Shown here one piece after another: positions 12,096 to 23,057 of a stretch of DNA of 64,000 nt. Location: the NCBI GenBank assembly GCA_030063045.1, contig JAQSEB010000057.1, positions 496,001 to 560,000 of the forward strand. The letters are read 5' to 3'. Each line of letters opens with the position of its first letter. Positions within the stretch are counted from its first letter, which is position 1. The position numbers and the translations under genes were made by a program. The stretch comes from Pratylenchus scribneri. Taxonomy: Eukaryota; Nematoda; Chromadorea; Rhabditida; Pratylenchidae. The notes under the pieces are model-generated. The model was given only the letters and a program-made list of their open reading frames with translations. It was not told the DNA's origin and did no database searches.

Positions 12096-13885
12096 TAGGA
12101 CATGAATACTGCTTCAATAGTTGTTCCAAAGCTTTTCATAAAGAAACTGGCCTATTCATGGCACCTCATGCTCCCCCTAAGGAAGATAGAATAGATGAAT
12201 ATTATTATGGCTTTAAAAATATTCGAGAAGTTGCCGAATCAAATGCAAGACATAGAAGAGAATACACAAGAGCCTGGGATGATTTTAAACGACGAGGCTT
12301 AAATTTAGATATGATTGATATTTTTACAAAATATTAAAAGATGAAAAATGGATGGAAGATATGAAAATATGAATACATTTACTATAATAAAATTAATGAT
12401 AAAAATTAAATTCAAATTTGATTAAATTAATAATATTTAATACCCACAACGGATGAGGATATGAATCATTATTATCATAAACTCAATGAACGTGAACGAA
12501 ATATTAATAGAATTAAATCGGCAACTTTTCTTTATACATTGTAATTAGTACTTCCAAGATATAAAGTAAGTATTTTACATTAAATAAAACTTAATTTGCC
12601 TTATTAAAGAATATAGAGATTCCCAGTCAATATGAACCAGCGGCATCATTTCGATTAATAGAAGAGAGAAAAGAAACTATTGCCAATGAGCTACTTATAT
12701 ATCAAATCAATTATATCAAGGATGAAATAAGATAAGTTTAAAAATTTTTTTACTATAGAGGGAAATCATTCATCTTTTATAATTATTATTTGTATTATGA
12801 AAATTATTTTCGACAAAGGATCTTTAGTTTTATTGACAAAAATATTCGTTATCAATTAAAGCGCTATTAAAAAAATAGTTTAATTTCTTAATGATTTTAC
12901 AGTATTTTATGCGAAAATTATATAACTCATTAATTTTTTTTTACTACTAAATAATTAGAAAAATATTTCTTAATTATACTCTTATTTATTTTAAAATTTT
13001 AAGCCCTAATTAAGAAAAACACTTTATGAAAGCGCCACTACAACTACTAATTATTTTGCTCAATTCCCAACCGAAGTTCACATTTGGACAAATATACAAA
13101 ATTTTATTCATAATAAATTATCTCGATTGCGCTTTTATCGAGATGGAAAAACACACAGTGCATTTGGCTCTTTTACTATAGTTATTTTAAATGAGCATCC
13201 AATTCCAGAGAGCAGTAATCTTTAATAATAATTTTAATTTTATTTGATTAAATTTTATAAATGTTGTAATCTCTTTAATATTATTTCAATTTTTTTAATT
13301 TATAGTAACTCCTGGTGCATCTGGTTCAACAACATATAGCTTTAATCGGCAAGAAAATGCTTATAGATTCATAATATGGATAAATGACAAAGTAGTTCAT
13401 ACATCCCTTTTAGCTAAAACAATGTTTCATGAACTAGGTAAAATTTTTTCTAAAAATAATAATTTTATATTTTAAAATTTTTATGCCATGTTTACTGTAT
13501 TATGCGTAGCGGTTTTCGTGAAATTAAAAAAATGTGAATTGCCTGGAAAAAACGTGACTGTAAGTGTAAAAATTCTTAATTATTTATATTTAAAAATATT
13601 CAAAAATATAATTAATATATAAATGGTAATTTTGAAGTATTTATAGAAAGAACATCTTGAAAATTGTGAATGGCATATGTTCAAAGAAAAAAAAGGACAT
13701 GCTCATTGTTTTTTGACTTTCTGTGTAGTAAAAAAATTTTTTAAATATTTTTTCACAGGTTATCGTTGAAAAAACAGGACTTTTCTATAGCGCAAATTCA
13801 CCTCCTTGGCAATATTTGGACGATTTCGGTTACCAATTTGAAGGCGATCGCTGTGGTTTGGCAAAATCAAGAAGGGAGATTTAAG
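12096..13885 (+). pseudogene. Unassigned multi-exon coding remnant
   Basis: Several segments have clear coding texture and plausible splice sites. Examples are about 12098-12338 (contains EYCFNSCSKAFHKETG, ends in a stop), 12616-12732, 13020-13230 (contains EVHIWTNIQNFIHNKLSR), 13307-13440 (contains GASGSTTYSFNRQENAY) and 13760-13884. I cannot assign a family. A TMFHELG segment at about 13420-13440 hints at a metalloprotease-like helix, but an HExxH motif is not completed across the presumed intron. Spaces between segments are AT-rich and a single intact reading frame could not be traced. It could be a real gene with missed exons. Confidence 0.3.
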
Positions 13886-14601
13886 TAGCATACTCAAATG
13901 AATGGAATATATTCAAATGACAAGGAAAAATCACCAATGATACAGCTAACTGAATTTATTTATATTTTATTTGCTTAAAATTTTTCTTTTAAAAGAAATA
14001 AATTATTATCATATATATGTTATTTGATTAAAAATTTTTTTAAAAAATGTACATTTTTAAAATAATAAATAGATTCATAATTAAACATTGTTGGGATACT
14101 TTATTCTGGCCATGTATCATTCCGCTAATCAATCCTATATACTGGGGAACAAATAAATTCGGAAAACACGAACCTAAACATATAAATCCTATTCAGAAAT
14201 TCTTCTGAAAATGGGTTGTCAACTCACATGAAACGGAATGCCTACCTGTCATTTGGATGCATATGTGGAAAAGCTTTTACAATTTCAATTTTATAAAATA
14301 TTTTTTTACAAATATTATTATTAATAATTATTAATAAAGAATAATAAAAAAAATACAAACAAATTAGTGTTAAAGAGAGGGTAAAAAATAAATGAGAAAA
14401 ACTGTTCTCAAGTAAACTTTTGAAAAAAATTTCTTAAGTATATTCCCAAAAAGAATAAAATTTAAAATAATTAATTTAATAGCCAGCCCTCGCCACGAAC
14501 AAAATCTATGAAATTTTTGAAGGAAGAATTTACAATTATTTTGTGCTACCAAAGTCAACGACTTTGAAATCAGAAGGACGTAAAATTTCTTTGGCTAAGA
14601 A
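13886..14601. other. Flank of the Polinton, no gene seen
   Basis: AT-rich sequence up to the start of the left TIR. The 6 bp before the TIR (TAAGAA) do not match the 6 bp after the right TIR (ATCTAC), so no target duplication is apparent. Confidence 0.35.
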
Positions 14602-15305
14602 AGCTGATAGGTATCGGAAATCCACCACCGTAATCCAGCTAAAATCTATTGAGGAACATGGAAAGTGTATTGAAACGAAAAGTGAATTATTTAATAAACA
14701 TAATGCCAAAATAAATATTTAAATTTTCATTGCCAGTACCCTTTTGATGTTTTTAATGATATCATATCATTGTATAACATTATATTAAAAATTAAATTTT
14801 TTGATAATTTTTTACAAATTGTTTATAAATAGATAAAGATATAGTCCTGATTCTCGAAAAAGAAAGAAGGTAATCTCGAGAAATCTCGATGTGAATTTTC
14901 CTGCAAAATGTTTGGCCCCTAGCCCCAGCGGAGGGGAATCGTACCCCTTGGCCCCAGCGGAAGGGGGAACCGGACCCCCTGGCCCCAACGGAGGGCGAAT
15001 CGGACCCCTTGGCCCCAGCGGAGGAGGGAGTCGGACCCCTTTGTCCGAGGCGGCTTTTTACAAAAGAAAACCCTTTCTTTCCGCGGCGGACCCCTTCCTC
15101 GTCCTTTCCATGGCACCCTTCCCGTACAAAATTATTAATTATAATTATTGTAAAATTGTATTGTATTTTAACAATTTTTTAAAACTTTATCTGAATCTTT
15201 AACATATGGGGTTCTTTCCTGGGTAAAATTTCACGCTGATTCCGAATCTGACATCCGTTTTTGGATTCTAGTTCAAATAAAAATTATCAATAGAATTAAG
15301 ATTAG
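14602..15305. repeat. Polinton left terminal inverted repeat
   Basis: Near-identical in reverse complement to 37537-38254. It starts AGCTGATAGGTATCGGAAAT and contains a GC-rich minisatellite. Homology continues patchily inward: GCTTCGGACCCCTCTGCCA near 15633-15653 corresponds to a segment near 36940-36960 on the right side. The outer boundary is where identity stops. Because a target duplication is missing, the true end may be truncated. Confidence 0.85.
14921..15050. repeat. GC-rich minisatellite inside the left TIR
   Basis: Four units of about 30 bp of the type GGCCCCAGCGGAGGG followed by AATCGGACCCCTT. They stand out sharply from the AT-rich surroundings and create spurious open frames on both strands. 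The inverted counterparts are at 37815-37945 and 48364-48494. Confidence 0.85.
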
Positions 15306-15922
15306 AAAAATCCGACTCTAAGAAAATCACCATATCCTATAAACGAGAATGATTAGCCTATTTTTGATCGACAAAATTAAAAAAAATAAATTTATAATAA
15401 AATAATTAATAATAAATTAATAATTAAATAATTAATAAATAAAATTATAATTAAATAAATAAAATTATAATTAAATAAATAAATTCATAATTAAATAAAT
15501 AAAAAAATAAAAAAATTAACAAATAAAAATTAATCGATTTATTGTTACATTTCCATTGTAATTTTGAAAATCTATTTATCGTATTTTCTACCATATTTTT
15601 TACCAAATCAAATGCCCCGACATCATAATTTATTGCTTCGGACCCCTCTGCCACACTCAACGGAGAGGCAATTAAAAACCGTAGTCCCTTTGTTTACAGC
15701 TTTCCACCAACATTTTTAAATTTTCAATTGGCTTGGCTTTCTAAATTTGAATTTAATTGAGAAGGTACCGTATTTTTACTGGCCGATTTCTCCACACTGC
15801 CTCTTACTAACAATTTTCTTTACTGTCTCTTCGAACAAGGAAGAGATTATCTGAGTCGTCAGTCTTCCCTTTTCCCCTTATTATCTTGAGATCATTTTTA
15901 TTTTATGTAATCATTCCTTCTT
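15306..15922. other. Subterminal region and probable promoter of cargo genes
   Basis: AT-rich with TAATTAAATAAATAAA runs, then a segment similar to the inner right TIR (about 15610-15700). No gene is seen. The first cargo frame begins at 15923. Confidence 0.4.
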
Positions 15923-16784
15923 TTGAGCGAAATGGCAGCAGAATATTTGTCTCAATTAACTGCATTTACTAAACTACGAAAATTTGTGGATGATGTGGAT
16001 TCATGTGCGCTTGAAACCCTTTTCCTCCTTTGGGATACAGTACATCCTGATTTGAGAGAACAGCTTCCATCTTTTGCTCTACACTTTGACAAATTACATC
16101 AAGATTGATTCGAGAATTCGGCAATTTTAAATCAACATTTCTTCATATTTATTACCCTCGTCTCTCTCTTACTTTATACGAAGAACAATTGGCCTCCCTT
16201 CGCAATGGTGGCACTGATGTATGCGACTCTATGGAAAGGGAAGCCATCAAAAAGACTACCAATATTTTGATGAAAAAAGCAGAAGAGGAAACAAAAACTA
16301 AATTACAAGTATGCAGTACTGAGACACTAATCTTAACGATATTCAAATTTTAAATTTACAGATGAAGAACAACAACTATTTAATAGAATTTGCTGCTTTT
16401 CGCCAATTGTTCAAATTGATTGATGAGAAGGACGCCGAAATGTTTCACATATTTTGGAGCCTTTGGGTTAAAGCCGATGCAATTCTACAAGAAGATTTGC
16501 CGTCATTTTCTGGACTCTACAATAGAATGACGCCCGATGTTGATCACCAGAAAAGAAAATTTCATGACTTCAAAGTATAATTTCTATAAATATGGAAAAA
16601 ATTTTATTTTTTTTAGATAAAGTTCCTGAAAATTTATTATCCAAAATTGTGCAATTGGATCTACTCGGAACGTCTGGCTTACTGGGGTGTTCCTTCCCCT
16701 ACTGATGTTAAGAAAGAAGGAGGAATCATTGATGAAGTTTTAGCTTTTGTGATGGAGAAAGCCAAATTTGATGCGAATAAATGA
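15923..16784 (+). pseudogene. Two-repeat Polinton cargo protein, frameshifted
   Basis: Repeat A reads from 15923 to about 16100 in one frame and from about 16105 to 16306 in another, a one-base shift near AAGATTGATTCG. A GT-AG intron (16307-16361, GTATGCAG...TTTACAG) leads to repeat B at 16362-16576. A second short intron ends in TTTTTTTAG and exon 16619-16784 ends at TGA. Each repeat is about 135 aa with the shared pattern FR.L / LPSF..L / IYYP.L / D.CDS.ER. The same repeat occurs singly at 17558-17974. I do not recognise the family. Position next to the left TIR, outside the core blocks, marks it as cargo. Confidence 0.6.
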
Positions 16785-17557
16785 TTATTATATATACAAA
16801 AATCAATTGTTTACCATTTCTTTTCAAAACGAATTTTTATTCATAATTCCTTTAAAGCGGTAGATGCAAAGAATATATGGTTCGATCTCGTCTTTTTTAA
16901 AGTAATATTTGTGCAGCATACAATATTTGTGCAAGTCCATCACTAAATTTAAATAAATTAATATTTAAAAAGAAAGATAACTTTGACGGATGGCATTTGG
17001 TATATTTCCGGGATGATAATAGCGAATTCTCATTGTTTCAGTTGTTAAATATTATTTGATTAAGATTTTGAAAAGAACAAATCGATTTTCTAAACAAATT
17101 ATTTTTTCAAATTAAATAATTTACGGTTAAACAAAATGCCACGACAATGTATCTAACTCGCATAGTCTGCACTGTACACTCTGACATTATTTTGGAATTG
17201 TTCCAACTTGAGACAATTTATCCAATTTAGATAAATTTTTTATTAAATTAAAGCATAATGCCAAGGAAATATATCCATACGCTTGCGTAGGTTCATTCAT
17301 TTTTGGAAGAATTCCAATTTTTTAAGACTATTTATCCAAAAATGACAATTTATCCAAGCGCCAAAAATTTAATTTAAAAATAAAAGCGACGCGTATGGAG
17401 GTGTTTTATTCAATGTCTGCACTGTATTCTCTGTCTCTTTTGGATATAAAATCATTTTTGCTTAAAAAATAATTTCGAATTTTAAATTATTTATCAAAGA
17501 TTATAATCTACAGTAATTTTTGAAAAGTTAAACATAAAATATTTACCACAAATTCAG
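16785..17557. repeat. Spacer with inverted relatives of the 149-bp minisatellite
   Basis: No gene. About 17090-17290 and 17290-17445 carry two diverged units that match, in reverse complement, the minisatellite at 27690-28560. Shared words include AAGACTATTTATCCAAAAATGA, here at about 17324-17345, then a GCGCCAAAAATT box and TGTATTCTCT. Confidence 0.6.
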
Positions 17558-17974
17558 ATGTACGAAAAATTCATGACTGAATATTTTAGTTATCGGACTT
17601 TAATTGAGCTTTCGGTTAAATTATGCAAAAATTGGGAAAATTTACCATTGCTCTGGCGATTACGTGGAATAGCCGATGAAGATATCAAAGAAAAATTGCC
17701 TTCATTTATTGATCTGGAAAAAAAGATCAAAAAGGACCCGTCATCATGGGAACGACTTATTCGCAATTTCAAGGGACAATTTTTTGCCATTTATTATCCT
17801 CTACTTTTTAACGAAGAATATGAATATCAAATAGAAATTCGTAAATGTGGTGATGACATATGTGACTCTTTGGAACGCGATGCTTTTAAAGAAACGATAA
17901 AAATTTTGGAAAATCATGGAATTGAAGAATTAAAACGAATTGAATCATCGATTAACACATTTTCGAAAGATTAA
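17558..17974 (+). CDS. Single-repeat Polinton cargo protein, 138 aa
   Basis: An intact frame of 138 codons related to the two-repeat gene at 15923-16784. Shared landmarks are KLPSFIDLEKKI (about residues 47-58), FAIYYPLLF (about 76-84) and DDICDSLERDAFKETIKIL (about 98-116). It has no signal peptide or membrane segment. TTCAG directly precedes the ATG, so an upstream exon is possible. The sequence is acidic and basic mixed, and probably helical. Function is unknown. It ends 24 bp before the oppositely oriented protease gene. Confidence 0.65.
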   Translation: MYEKFMTEYFSYRTLIELSVKLCKNWENLPLLWRLRGIADEDIKEKLPSFIDLEKKIKKDPSSWERLIRNFKGQFFAIYYPLLFNEEYEYQIEIRKCGDDICDSLERDAFKETIKILENHGIEELKRIESSINTFSKD

Positions 17975-17998
17975 TCGCAAATAAATGTTTATTTCTTT

Positions 17999-18496
17999 TT
18001 ATGCATTTATTTTAAAAAATAAAGAATAAAAATAATTAATAAATTGATCAGGAGAATTATATTTAGAAAATAATTTTAATATAGAAGTATAATTCAAACC
18101 TAAAGATAATAAAACAATTACAATTATAGTGTAAGGACCACACATAGAACTAAACAAATTTTGAAATTTCGTATTATTATATGTAATTTTTTTAAAATTT
18201 TTCTTTAAATAATCGAGTATCATTCCTTCTGGGCGGTCCCCATAAGAATCAAAATAAAAAGCATGGAACGGATTTTCGGCCCATATGCAACACCAATGTG
18301 ATCCTTTTTGAGTAGATGGATCCTAAAATATTTTATATTTTAAAAATATTTCCCGACTAATTCCAACCAAATTTACTACCATTGAGCACGGAAAATTCGC
18401 GCATTTTGGAATACCATCGGCAGGGAAAACTCCTTTAAAATATTTTGTGGTAGCCGGATGCTCAGAAAGCAGCTTATTAATCGTAGCAGTGTCCAT
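17999..18496 (-). CDS. Adenain-like cysteine protease (Polinton PRO)
   Basis: Two exons, 18496-18368 and 18322-17999, flank a 45-bp GT-AG intron and give 150 aa. The protein carries the adenovirus-protease-type catalytic set: His in GSHWCCIW, an acidic residue in FYFDSYG, then Gln and Cys in QNLFSSMCGPY. The N-terminus holds the usual Phe/Pro-rich lead-in. In adenoviruses and Polintons this enzyme matures capsid proteins inside the particle. The length suits compact Polinton proteases. The ATG lies 3 bp after the stop of the upstream gene. The frame is intact. Confidence 0.85.
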
Positions 18497-18499
18497 TCT

Positions 18500-18706
18500 T
18501 CAATGTGCATTTCTGCTCCTTTCTCGCAAATAGAGATAAAGAGCAAAGGCTGTTGCTGCACCAGTCCCCAGAAAATAAATTAAACAGAGGATTAAATTCC
18601 AAGGCGATGACTCAGCACTCTCAGCAAAACAAGAGATTATTCCCGGGGGTGTTGTAATTATTTGCGGGGGAATAAAATCCGGGGCAGTTGAATAATTTAC
18701 TGTCAT
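18500..18706 (-). CDS. Small single-pass membrane protein, 68 aa
   Basis: The frame starts immediately after the major capsid stop (TAAATG junction) and ends 3 bp before the protease ATG, so its position supports it being real. Residues about 37-60 form one hydrophobic segment (ILCLIYFLGTGAATAFALYL), followed by a basic tail RERSRNAH. The first 35 residues are Pro/Ile/Thr-rich. Small membrane proteins are common in Polinton virion blocks. No homologue is recognised. Confidence 0.6.
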   Translation of the reverse strand: MTVNYSTAPDFIPPQIITTPPGIISCFAESAESSPWNLILCLIYFLGTGAATAFALYLYLRERSRNAH

Positions 18707-20208
18707 TTAGACTGTTAAATCAGATGTAATAGTTCGATTTCCTGGAAAAAAATTAAAATGATTCATAAAATAATAAAGAAATTTACGATCAATGAGAATA
18801 AGCCCATCGGCTTCAGCATAAGCAATTAAAGTGACGCCTCCAGCAGGGACCGGAGAGGAAAATCGAATTTCTACTGAAGTGCACCCATCTTTAACCAATT
18901 CAAATCCTTCCGAATCCTCTTGACTATTAGTCAAATTAAATACATAAATACACCATCCATTTTTGAACATCGAATAATCTATTCCGTTACTTTCATTAGT
19001 ATATGCAAAGCCCAAATGTTCTTGAGTATCATGGTAAGCTTGAGCATAATTATCGGAACCGTATTTTAAACTTAAATTTATTTAAAAACAGTAAAAAGAA
19101 ATAAAAATACTTGTAATTGTATTGGGGATAAGACCTCCCATTTGCTCTCAACTCAATATTTTGTACATTAAAATGAGTGAATTTGAATGGACTTTCGAAT
19201 TTATCTCCAATATATCTAGAATTATTGACTAATCCGATCATTACACGTCTTGGAACCCTGAATAATTAATTTAAAATTTTTAAAATTCTTTTCACATACT
19301 CCTCAGTGAATAAATTAGCGACAAAATCAGTCCTCCCCTGGGTGATAAACAGAGATTTCATGAATGATTTTCTCACTCCGTATCTAGCTGGTTGAACATC
19401 TAATTGTTTTGCAATGTCTAGACTCAAACCATCCATCAAATCTATTGTTTTTACAAGCAGCCGAACATCAGTAATTTCAAAAACGTATTTAGTGTGGGTC
19501 GCGGGGGGCTCAACTACAGTTTTTTGCTGGATTATCATAAAGTCATCTGTTTGCGGCGTAATTTCTATATCCATTTCAACATTGCTTATCAAATATAGGT
19601 CTTGGTTGAAAATATCCGTCGAAAGTTTGCTAATCAATTGCACTGTCTTGCTTTGCGCAAACATATTTTTCCTTGCTACATAACCTTCATCAGCAATAGA
19701 ATCCGGATCTTTTTTGTCTCTTTTGTAACCAGTAACACTGAGAAAACTATCTTTTGCTTCTGTCGGATAGCTAAGTTCCGTATCCAAATAGGCCTTATAG
19801 CTGTACAATTGGTTTGATGAATATATTTCCCTTTGGTTTATCATAATCTTGATATCCTTAATCCATGTGCTTCCTGGCATTTGAATTGGGGAAACCACTT
19901 CACCTGCATCCAAATTCACACGCAATCCATCATCACCCACTTTCCTTATTCGGCATTCAGTCAAAATATAGATCTTACTCAAGTCTATATAACTCGTGAT
20001 AGGGTGAATTTTAAAATGGAAAGGGGTAGAACTAATTGGATTTAACTAAAATAATCATTAGTAATTATTAATAAATAAATAAAATAACCGTTAAATATTC
20101 CCGATTGGCTGAATTAGATATAGCGCAATTTGTGGGGGGCGTTGTAAAAAAATCCAAACCACTCGAAATACTGTCTGCCGATGAAGCATCCACCTTTTTA
20201 TACAGCAT
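18707..20208 (-). CDS. Major capsid protein, double jelly roll (Polinton MCP/PY)
   Basis: Five exons are inferred: 20208-20089, 20045-19300, 19257-19111, 19070-18787 and 18741-18707. All have GT-AG introns of about 40-46 bp and phases that join to 443 aa without a break. The pattern of the Polinton capsid family is clear: an N-terminal LDFFTTPPT segment, SNQLYSYKAYLDTELSY, a QSKTVQLI strand, YGVRKSFMKS, RVMIGLVNN, FKFTHFNVQNIEL and a C-terminal LIAYAEADGLILIDR. These correspond to the two jelly rolls that build trimeric capsomers. The size is near the family norm. The start lies 2 bp after the stop of the preceding gene. Confidence 0.9.
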
Positions 20209-20210
20209 TT

Positions 20211-20761
20211 TTAATAATATCCTAGACTATCAATTCTTTTCTTTTTAATTAGAGCTCTTTCCGGAACAGTTTGTCCAATAAAATCGTTTGGTTTTAAAAT
20301 GACTCCAGATTTTCGGTGGGGGTTTACTTTTCGCTTTCTTTTTCCACTTCCACTTTGTAGACCGGCTTTGGTCATAAGCTTTCGAACGCCTTCTTTTCCT
20401 TCCCCAACTATAGCTTCCTCTATGTCCCCGCCTTCTACTACCTAAATTTCGTGCATTAAAATTAAAATTTATGGGTTTCCATTTCTACCTTATTTAATAC
20501 TCTTGCTGTTGTAGCTAAACCCTCCTTCCCGATCTCTTTTCCCACATTCATGGCAATTGGCGTAAATGCTGATGCAAGAGGTTTCAAATATCTCCAAAGA
20601 CTTCTCAGAACTCTCCCGACACCGGCTCCTTTTTGCCTAATTTGCCCATTGCCAAAACCCCGTTGGTAAGATAGTCCAGAAAAATATTCAATTGAACCAG
20701 ATCCAACTTGATGGAATTTATCAAGACGTAAATTAGACCCGTCAAATATAACACGGACCAT
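20211..20761 (-). CDS. Basic Gly-rich virion protein (adenovirus pVI/pX-like)
   Basis: Two exons, 20761-20489 and 20441-20211, encode 167 aa. Features are a YFSGLSYQRGFGNG motif (residues about 30-43), RSLWRYLKPLASAF, a small-residue helix ending in LNK, then a very basic stretch GKRKRKVNPHRK. Proteins with this YxRGxG plus hydrophobic/basic layout recur beside the capsid gene in Polintons and related viruses, and have been compared with adenovirus core or cement proteins. The exact role is inferred. The start at 20761 is preferred; an in-frame ATG at 20785 would add 8 residues. Confidence 0.7.
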
Positions 20762-20819
20762 TTTATTTAATTTTATCAAATACAAATGATTTTTTAAATT
20801 TTAGGGTTAATATAACTTT

Positions 20820-22452
20820 TCAAAATACAAATGATTTTTTAAATTGGAGGGTTAATATAACTTGTCCAAATTCAAATGGGACTTCTCTTCCGGTTAATGA
20901 TCTTATTTCAACATCAATTACGTCCAAATCTTTGGCAATTATTTTATGGAACAATGGTGAGGGAAAATTCTTCTCAATTACTTGACCGACTTTACCCTCA
21001 ACTGCAATAACTTGTAATAAATTCGCAAATTTATTCCCAATGATCATGCTTTCCTGAATTAATTTTGAAATTTATAGAAAATAATAACAAACCATCAAGC
21101 CACTGTTAAGGTACACACAAAGGTGACTCACTCCTCCATGTAAATCCACCATATATTTTGCCATTTCACCTTCCCTAATCACTTGGCCCTTTTCATACCC
21201 GAGTACGTAAGATAGTTGATCGAAAAGTACAATGTCGGCAATTTGATCATTTGCAATTTTTAATTTGAAACGAGAAATATCATCCAAGTAATAAAATTGG
21301 ATCCCCTTCGCTATTTCTAATATTTCTCTTTTCATTTGCTCTGATTTATTTGAATAATCTTCATTGTACTCCTCTCGTTCAAACATCTCCTTGAATTCTT
21401 CAATGTTTTTTTGTACATGTTCAGCAAAATTATCGATTTTCAGATTATATTTTTTCATGTACTTATCCCGAGAAGAAACATAAAAATAACGATCCTTTTC
21501 ATGCATATAATGTAGTTCGGGATGTGGGTCTTTTCCTTCCACTGTATAAATTGATCTGTAGATCCCATAGGAAAGACCATCTTTGCTTTCCCCATAAACT
21601 GGAATCATCGACTCTGATTCGGTTTGTTTAATTCTTTTGGTTTCTTCTTCTTGCTTCTTCCGGTCTAGCTCAGCTAATCTTGCTGCCTCTTGAGCATTTT
21701 TAATGACCTCTTCCTGTTGTTTTCTTACAGCTTCTTCGGTTTTACGATCGGCCTCTTCCTTGGCTTTACGTTTAGCTTCTTCCTATTTCGCTTTACGTTT
21801 AACTTCTTCTTCTCTTGCCTCACGATCGGCTTCTTCTTTGACTTTACGTTTAGATTCTTCTTCTCGAGCCTTACGATCGGCTTCTTCTTTGGCTTTATGT
21901 TTGGCTTCTTCTTCTCTCGCTTTACGTTTAGCTTCTTCTTCTCGAGCCTTACGATTGGCTTCTTCTTTGGCTTTACGTTTGGCTTCTTCTTCACGAGCCT
22001 TTGCAGAATGAATTGGAGCTTCAGTTTCCTCAATTACATCTTCGACGTCTTCTATTTCTCCTTCCTCTTCGATCAAAGCTCGTCTCTTTCTGGATGTAAT
22101 GTTAAGTTTGACTCCAGCATTTGGATCATTCCATTGTAAATTCCATGCTCAAGTTGTTCGGGAGTAATAAATGAACCACTCGGGATAAAAAATCGAAATT
22201 TTCTTCCATCTTTCAAATTAACTATAACATATTGTTTCGAAACTGTACCAATGGTGGCCCAACTTCAAAATGAATTATTTAAATATTCCAATTAAAAATA
22301 TACCTATTAGGGTAAATTATACCCGTCAAACCAACAACCCAAGAGCCATCAAAAATTAGTTTTTTAGGTAAATGGATTTTAAATTTATTCGTTCGATTTT
22401 CAGGAAATCCAGGAGTATTACTTGGAACAATTAAATAGAAGGAATTGCTCAT
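20820..22452 (-). pseudogene. Minor capsid (penton-type, PX) gene with frameshift and stop
   Basis: Exon 1 (22452-22304) begins MSNSFYLIVPSNTPGF and contains FDGSWVVGL, the typical PX start. Exon 2 begins at 22262 and exon 3 is 21053-20820, with SLTGREVPFEFGQVILTL at the end. PX forms the single-jelly-roll pentameric vertices. Lesions: a frame change near 22110-22145 and an in-frame TAG at 21783. Between the conserved N- and C-terminal parts lies an unusual Glu/Lys/Arg/Ala repeat tract (about 21680-22030). The antisense frames over this tract are artefacts. It could still be functional if the two lesions are sequencing errors. Confidence 0.8.
21675..22030 (-). repeat. EEAKRKAKEEADRK-type coding repeat within PX
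   Basis: About nine to ten imperfect units of 36-39 bp encode charged coiled-coil sequence such as AREEEAKRKAKEEANRKA. One unit carries the stop codon at 21783. Repeat expansion may have generated both the long insertion and the nonsense change. Confidence 0.8.
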
Positions 22453-22453
22453 T

Positions 22454-23057
22454 TTAAAAATAGTAAATTAATAAGAATGATTTCTGTAATTCGATGGGAA
22501 TCATTTCTGCCAGAAATTCACAAAATTGCTCTTTGGTTTTCCATTGTTCTTCATCATCGTATCAGTAATTTCGAAATTCACTTGAACGCATTTCTCGCAG
22601 TAAAATTGACAGTGCGCGAAAATATATTCGCCCTTTAAATAAAATAACATTTAAATAATAAAGGATTAAAACCTTTGTGCCGGTTTCATAGACTTTAAAA
22701 CGCAGGTCATTAGCCAATTTCATGTTTCGATCACGTCACATGTCGCATTGGAAATTGAAAATCCCATATTTTGGGCGGCCAATCTATTAAAATTATTTTT
22801 GAAAGATATAAAAATATTAACCTTCCAGAACATTTTATTTTGGCCCAAAACACCGGGCAGTTTTTCCTCAACATTCTCTTCCTCCTTTTCCAAAGCAAGA
22901 TCTATGCGGGCAATTTTTTGTTCAATCTCGTCTTTTCCCGTGTTATCAACTGGTTCCTCATTTTCTAAATAAATAATTAATTAATAATTCAATCAATTAT
23001 CAAACCATTTGGAGCATTACGTTTTCTTTTCTGGTTCTCAGTTTTCATTGCAGACAT
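22454..23057 (-). pseudogene. Unassigned virion-block gene, damaged
   Basis: Inferred exons start at ATG 23057 (MSAMKTENQKRKRN, a nuclear-localisation-like basic start). They continue through an acidic segment (IARIDLALEKEEENVEEKL), then IGRPKYGIF, a TGA stop near 22740, YIFAHCQFYCEKCVQVNFE (paired cysteines) and, after a one-base shift near 22558, a tail that stops at 22454. That stop is one base from the PX start, matching the tight spacing of this block. No family is recognised. The Cys pairs could be a small zinc ribbon. Confidence 0.45.

Noticed and set aside
13420..13445. TMFHELG as a zinc metalloprotease active site
   Set aside because: The second His of HExxH is not reached before the putative splice donor and no supporting downstream motif was found.
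14891..15202. Open frames on both strands over the GC-rich TIR (also at 37653-38064 and 48202-48613)
   Set aside because: They are Gly/Pro-rich translations of the terminal minisatellite and occur in every TIR copy on both strands.
21690..22139. Plus-strand Phe-rich and Ser/Ala-rich frames
   Set aside because: They are antisense to the charged repeat of the PX gene, which has conserved flanking domains on the minus strand.
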